A DNA stretch of 64,000 nt, taken from NCBI RefSeq assembly GCF_900112185.1, contig NZ_FOKP01000002.1, positions 310,001 to 374,000 on the forward strand. Reading direction: 5' to 3'. The stretch is from Allobosea sp. CRIB-10 (GTDB lineage Bacteria > Pseudomonadota > Alphaproteobacteria > Rhizobiales > Beijerinckiaceae). The translations under genes were made by a program, and so were the position numbers. The notes under the pieces are model-generated. The model saw only the letters and a list, made by a program, of their open reading frames with translations. It was not told where the DNA came from and did no database searches. Positions 60,408 through 64,000 of the stretch are shown in pieces. Every line of letters starts with the position of its first letter. Position 1 is the stretch's first letter.

Positions 60408-61196
60408 ATGGATCAGGCCGGGAGCCCGGTGCTGCTCGCGATCGAGCACGCCGTCGCCATCGTCACACTCAACCGTCCGCGTGTGCTCAACGCGATCGAC
60501 CCGCAGATGGCGCGCAGCCTTGCGGATGCCGTCGCACGGATCGAGCAGGACGGCACGGCGCGCGTCCTGCTGCTGCGCGGCGAGGGCCGCGCCTTCTGCG
60601 CCGGCGGCGATGTCGCCCGCTTTGTCGAGGGCGATCCGACGGCGGCGATCGAAGCGATCATCGACCCGCTTCACGAGGCACTGCGCGCGCTCGATGCGCT
60701 GAAGTTGCCTACGCTGGTCGCCGTGCAGGGACCCGTGGCAGGCGCGGGGTTCAGCCTCGCAATGGCCTGCGACCTGTGCATCGCGGCCGACGACGCCGTC
60801 TTCACCATGGCCTATTCGCGCATCGGCGCCTCCCCGGACGGCTCAGCGACCTATCGGCTGCCCCGCCTCGTCGGCACGCGCAAGGCGCTCGAGCTGGCGA
60901 TGCTGGCCGAGCCGGTGCGTGCGCCCGAGGCGCTGACGCTCGGGCTGGTCAACCGCGTCGTGCCAGCCGCCGATCTGGCGAGCGAGGCGCTGGCGTTGGC
61001 ACGCCGGCTCGCGCAGGGGCCGACGGCGGCCTATGCCCGGATCAAGCACCTCGTCGGCCGTTCGCTCGGCAACGACCTCTCGACCCAGCTCGATCTCGAA
61101 CGCGAGGCATTCCTCGCCGGCACGCGCACGGCAGATTTCCGGGAAGGCGCACACGCCTTCCTGGCCAAGCGAACGCCGCAATTCGAGGGGCGCTGA
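60408..61196 (+). CDS. Enoyl-CoA hydratase/isomerase
   Basis: 262 residues of the crotonase fold, PaaG/EchA-like. Oxyanion motifs RGEGRAFCAGGDVARFVEGD and VQGPVAGAGFSLAMACDLCI; RIGASPDGSATYRLPRLVG is the PaaG-like segment with Asp at the catalytic position; C-terminus AFLAKRTPQFEGR. First gene of a plus operon with livG, livH, livM, one base before the livG ATG. It suggests uptake and beta-oxidation-type breakdown of one acid, identity unknown. Confidence 0.88.
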   Translation: MDQAGSPVLLAIEHAVAIVTLNRPRVLNAIDPQMARSLADAVARIEQDGTARVLLLRGEGRAFCAGGDVARFVEGDPTAAIEAIIDPLHEALRALDALKLPTLVAVQGPVAGAGFSLAMACDLCIAADDAVFTMAYSRIGASPDGSATYRLPRLVGTRKALELAMLAEPVRAPEALTLGLVNRVVPAADLASEALALARRLAQGPTAAYARIKHLVGRSLGNDLSTQLDLEREAFLAGTRTADFREGAHAFLAKRTPQFEGR

Positions 61197-61197
61197 G

Positions 61198-62013
61198 ATG
61201 GTGGCTTCGCCCATCCTGGAGGTCTCGGGCGTCTCGCTCGCCTTTGGTGGGGTGCGTGCGCTCAGCGATGTCTCCTTCAGCGTGCCCGAGGGCGCGATTA
61301 CCGCCGTGATTGGCCCGAACGGCGCCGGCAAGACCTCACTGTTCAACACGATCTCGGGCTTCTACCGGCCGCAAGCCGGCAGCATCTGCTTCGCCGGTGA
61401 GAGCCTGGAGGGTGTGCGCGCCCCGCAGCGCGCCGCGCGCGGCCTCGCCCGCACCTTCCAGAACATCGCGCTGTTCCGCGGCATGACCGTGCTCGACAAC
61501 ATCAAGCTCGGCCGCCACGCCCATATGCGCACGGGCGTGCTCGATGCGCTGCTCTATTGGGGCCGAGCGCAGAAGGAGGAACTCGAACTGCGCGCCGAGA
61601 TCGAGGAGCGCATCATCGACTTCCTCGAGATTCAGCATATCCGCAACGCCTCGGTCGGCACGCTCTCCTACGGCCTGCAGAAGCGCGTCGAGCTGGCTCG
61701 GGCGCTCGCCATGCGGCCGCGCATCCTGATGCTAGACGAGCCGGTCGCCGGGATGAACCGCGAGGAGACCGAGGACATGGCCCGCTTCATCCTCGATGTG
61801 AAGGAGGAATGGGGCGTCACCATCCTGATGGTCGAGCACGACATGGGCATGGTGATGGATATCTCCGACCATGTCGTGGTGCTGAATTTCGGCCAGGTCA
61901 TCGCTAGCGGCACGCCGCGCGAGGTCCAGGGCAACGACGCCGTGATCGCCGCCTATCTCGGCTCGGGCGATGTCGGCGCGATCGCGCGGCGGATCAAGGC
62001 GGAGGCGGCGTGA
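61198..62013 (+). CDS. LivG-type ABC ATPase
   Basis: 271 residues. Walker A GPNGAGKTSLFNTI, Q-loop RTFQNIALFRGM, an insertion at HAHMRTGVLDALLYWGRAQK common in this LivG subgroup, signature TLSYGLQKRVELARAL, Walker B ILMLDEPVAGMN, LMVEHDMGMVMD. The tail GDVGAIARRIKAEAA extends the usual AYLG end. Coupled to livH by TGATG. No livF is seen before the right edge. Confidence 0.9.
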   Translation: MVASPILEVSGVSLAFGGVRALSDVSFSVPEGAITAVIGPNGAGKTSLFNTISGFYRPQAGSICFAGESLEGVRAPQRAARGLARTFQNIALFRGMTVLDNIKLGRHAHMRTGVLDALLYWGRAQKEELELRAEIEERIIDFLEIQHIRNASVGTLSYGLQKRVELARALAMRPRILMLDEPVAGMNREETEDMARFILDVKEEWGVTILMVEHDMGMVMDISDHVVVLNFGQVIASGTPREVQGNDAVIAAYLGSGDVGAIARRIKAEAA

Positions 62014-62891
62014 TGGACGCGCTCTTCCTCGCCGAAGTGACGTTGGCCGGCCTCGGCGCCGGCGCGCTTTATGCGCTGACCGGCGTAGCCTTCGTGCTGA
62101 TCTACAAGGCCACGCGCGTGGTGAACCTCGCCATCGGCGAGATCCTGATGCTTGGCGGCTATGCCTTCCTCGGCTTCGCGGCCGGACTCGGCCTCTCGCC
62201 CTGGCTCGCGCTACCGCTTGCGATCGCGGCCGGCGGTGCGCTGGGCTGGCTGGTCGAGCGCGCCCTGATCCGGCCGATGCTCGGCGAGAGCCCGATCTCG
62301 GTGTTCATGGTCACGATCGGCCTAGGCTCGATCCTCGCCGGCGTCGTGCAGCTCGGCTGGGGCGCGGATCCGCTGCGGCTGCCCGAATTCATGCCGTCGA
62401 AGCCGGTCTTCATCGGCGATGCCTATCTTGCGCCCAAGGTCGCGATCGGCTTCGTCGCGGCTGCCGTGGTGATCGGGCTTTTCCTGGCCCTGTTCCGCTT
62501 CTCACGCGGCGGCGTCGCATTGAAGGCGACCGCGGCCGACCAGGGCGCGGCCTATTCGGTCGGCATCGACGTGCCCCGCGTCTTCTCGGTCGCCTGGATC
62601 CTCGCCTGCGCCACCGCCGCCGGGGCCGGCGTGCTGGTCGGGGCGATCGGCGGCATCTCGCCGACCATGGGCGTGTTCGGCCTCTCGGTCCTCGTCGTCG
62701 TCATCATCGGCGGGCTCGACTCGATCGCAGGCGCGCTGGTCGGCGGCCTGCTGATCGGGCTGGTCGAGGCACTCGCCGGCGCCTTCCTCGGCGGCGAGTT
62801 CAAGCTCGTCGTCACCTTCGCGCTGCTGCTCGTGCTGCTGATGGTCCGTCCCTACGGGCTGTTCGGCACCCACGAGATCGAGAGGCTCTAG
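62013..62891 (+). CDS. LivH-type ABC permease
   Basis: 292 residues, about 8 transmembrane helices. LivH motif YKATRVVNLAIGEILMLGGY; coupling loop GVALKATAADQGAAYSVGID; VVVIIGGLDSIAGALVGGLL. ATG 62013 is preferred to the GTG at 62010; GGAGG lies 12 bases upstream. Four bases before livM. Confidence 0.9.
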   Translation: MDALFLAEVTLAGLGAGALYALTGVAFVLIYKATRVVNLAIGEILMLGGYAFLGFAAGLGLSPWLALPLAIAAGGALGWLVERALIRPMLGESPISVFMVTIGLGSILAGVVQLGWGADPLRLPEFMPSKPVFIGDAYLAPKVAIGFVAAAVVIGLFLALFRFSRGGVALKATAADQGAAYSVGIDVPRVFSVAWILACATAAGAGVLVGAIGGISPTMGVFGLSVLVVVIIGGLDSIAGALVGGLLIGLVEALAGAFLGGEFKLVVTFALLLVLLMVRPYGLFGTHEIERL

Positions 62892-62895
62892 CGCC

Positions 62896-63936
62896 ATGCG
62901 GATCGGCACGCTCAAGACCAGCTACGCCGCCGACGAGGCGCTGTTCGATACCTCGGTGCAGCGTGGGCTCCTGGTGCTGCTCGCGCTCGGCGCGATCGCC
63001 TTTCCCTTCGTGGCCAGCCCCTACTGGCTCTTCCTCGCCTGCCTCTGCGCGATCAATGTCGCGAGCGCGACCGGCCTCAATTTGCTCACCGGCTATACCG
63101 GCCTCGTCAGCCTGGGCCAGGCCGCCTTCATGAGCGTCGGCGCCTACACCGTCGCCGTGCTGGAGATCAGGCTCGGTACACCGTTCTTCATCAACCTTCT
63201 GGTCGGCGCCGGCTTCGCCGCGCTGATCGGCGTCCTCGTCGGCATTCCCAGCCTGAAGGTGAAAGGGCTCTATCTCGCCATCGCGACGATCGCGGCCTCG
63301 GTCATCCTGCATTTCCTGTTCTCGCACTGGTCGCTGACCGGCGAGTCGCGCGGACTGTCGATGCCGCCGGCGCGCCTGTTCGGCCTAAATCTCGACCAGC
63401 CCTTCCTGCTCTACTGGCTGATCCTGCCGGTGACCTGCCTGATGGTGCTCGGCGCGGCCAACCTGCTACGCACACGGATCGGCCGCGCCTTCATCGCGAT
63501 CCGCGACCGCGACATCTCGGCCGAGGTGCTCGGCATTCCCCTGCTGCGCTACAAGCTGACCAGCTTTGCGATCTCGTCCTTCTATGCCGGGCTCGCCGGC
63601 GGGCTCTGGGCCTATTTCTTTCGCGTCGTCACGCCCGAGAGCTTCCCGCTGGTCAATTCGATCTTCTACCTCGCCGCGATCATCGTCGGCGGCATGGGGA
63701 CGATCCTAGGCGGCATCCTCGGCGCGGTCTTCATGACGCTGGTGCCGGAGCTCCTGAAGTTCGTCGCGAACTGGGCGACGCCGTTCTATCCGGACGCACT
63801 CGCGGCGCTGGCGCCGGTGCGCACCATCGTTTTCGGGGGGCTGATCGTCGGCTTCCTGATCTTCGAGCCGCGCGGCCTCGCCGAGATCTGGCGGCGGCTG
63901 CGGCGCTTCTTCCATCTCTGGCCGTTCCGGACCTGA
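62896..63936 (+). CDS. LivM-type ABC permease
   Basis: 346 residues, about 10 transmembrane helices. LivM motif LTGYTGLVSLGQAAFMSVGA, coupling loop GRAFIAIRDRDISAEVLGIP, IIVGGMGTILGGILGAVFMT. An N-terminal extension of about 25 residues (MRIGTLKTSYAADEALFDTS) precedes helix 1, as in other aromatic-acid Liv systems. Confidence 0.9.
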   Translation: MRIGTLKTSYAADEALFDTSVQRGLLVLLALGAIAFPFVASPYWLFLACLCAINVASATGLNLLTGYTGLVSLGQAAFMSVGAYTVAVLEIRLGTPFFINLLVGAGFAALIGVLVGIPSLKVKGLYLAIATIAASVILHFLFSHWSLTGESRGLSMPPARLFGLNLDQPFLLYWLILPVTCLMVLGAANLLRTRIGRAFIAIRDRDISAEVLGIPLLRYKLTSFAISSFYAGLAGGLWAYFFRVVTPESFPLVNSIFYLAAIIVGGMGTILGGILGAVFMTLVPELLKFVANWATPFYPDALAALAPVRTIVFGGLIVGFLIFEPRGLAEIWRRLRRFFHLWPFRT

Positions 63937-63989
63937 GCACTTCGCTGAAACGGCTGCCGTCAAGAGCAGCCAACCCAAGGGAGGATGAG

Positions 63990-64000
63990 ATGACGAATAC
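63990..64000 (+). CDS. Start of the next gene (probably the binding protein of the same transporter), cut by window edge
   Basis: ATGACGAATAC begins at 63990, eight bases after GGGAGG, a strong ribosome-binding site 53 bases downstream of livM. Only four codons are visible, so the product is not read; a LivJ-type binding protein is expected from the operon order. Confidence 0.4.

Overview
This is 64 kb of GC-rich DNA, densely packed with short intergenic gaps and translationally coupled operons. The contents (TetR-controlled phenylacetyl-CoA genes, three branched-chain-amino-acid-type ABC transporters, a Bug-family binding protein, a FecI/FecR/TonB siderophore locus, a molybdenum hydroxylase, an intergenic palindromic repeat) suggest an alphaproteobacterium of the Hyphomicrobiales; a Bosea-like genus is possible but is inference only. 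No tRNA, rRNA, IS element, prophage or CRISPR array was recognised. The window reads as a chromosomal catabolic island for aromatic and heteroaromatic acids.

Left part (1-16.2 kb): an AraC-family gene cut by the window edge, a GntR regulator convergent with a YcaC-like hydrolase, then a minus-strand operon xapX / YtcJ-like amidohydrolase / DoxX / MFS exporter / alginate-export-type porin. A LacI regulator is divergent from a plus-strand operon holding a hydroxyquinol-1,2-dioxygenase-type enzyme, an SDR, a BKACE (beta-keto acid cleavage) enzyme, an MDR reductase, a cupin and a Bug binding protein, followed by a two-subunit 3-oxoacid CoA-transferase. Two LacI-type operators sit on the promoter of this operon. 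BKACE plus CoA-transferase suggests an unusual way to finish 3-oxoadipate degradation.

Phenylacetate region (16.2-32.1 kb): livFGMHJ (minus) faces paaG-paaI-paaK-paaR (plus). A second paa operon (minus) runs paaJ-paaABCDE, an extra ferritin-like protein, then paaZ. Matching TetR-type palindromes lie in front of both paa operons. The thiolase paaJ carries a one-base frameshift. paaF and paaH are not in the window.

Iron region (32.1-38.5 kb, minus): fecI, fecR, TonB receptor with signalling domain, siderophore-binding protein and siderophore-interacting reductase. The expected FecCD permease and ATPase are missing, but a short match to a FecCD C-terminus with a hairpin behind it remains at the end. 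A shared promoter-like block precedes fecR and the receptor.

Furoate region (38.6-50.9 kb, minus): an AraC regulator, a three-subunit molybdenum hydroxylase (the large subunit carries a fused CoxG domain), an acyl-CoA synthetase, a crotonase-fold enzyme and a complete Liv transporter. The set matches hmfABCDE for 2-furoic acid with its own uptake system.

Right part (51.1-64 kb): a minus operon with a Ssu/Tau-type ABC transporter, GntR, Ldh_2 oxidoreductase, BAAT-like hydrolase and DUF1684 protein; a TauE permease; a DUF1127 protein; an alpha/beta-hydrolase pseudogene; and a plus-strand enoyl-CoA hydratase / livG / livH / livM operon running off the right edge.
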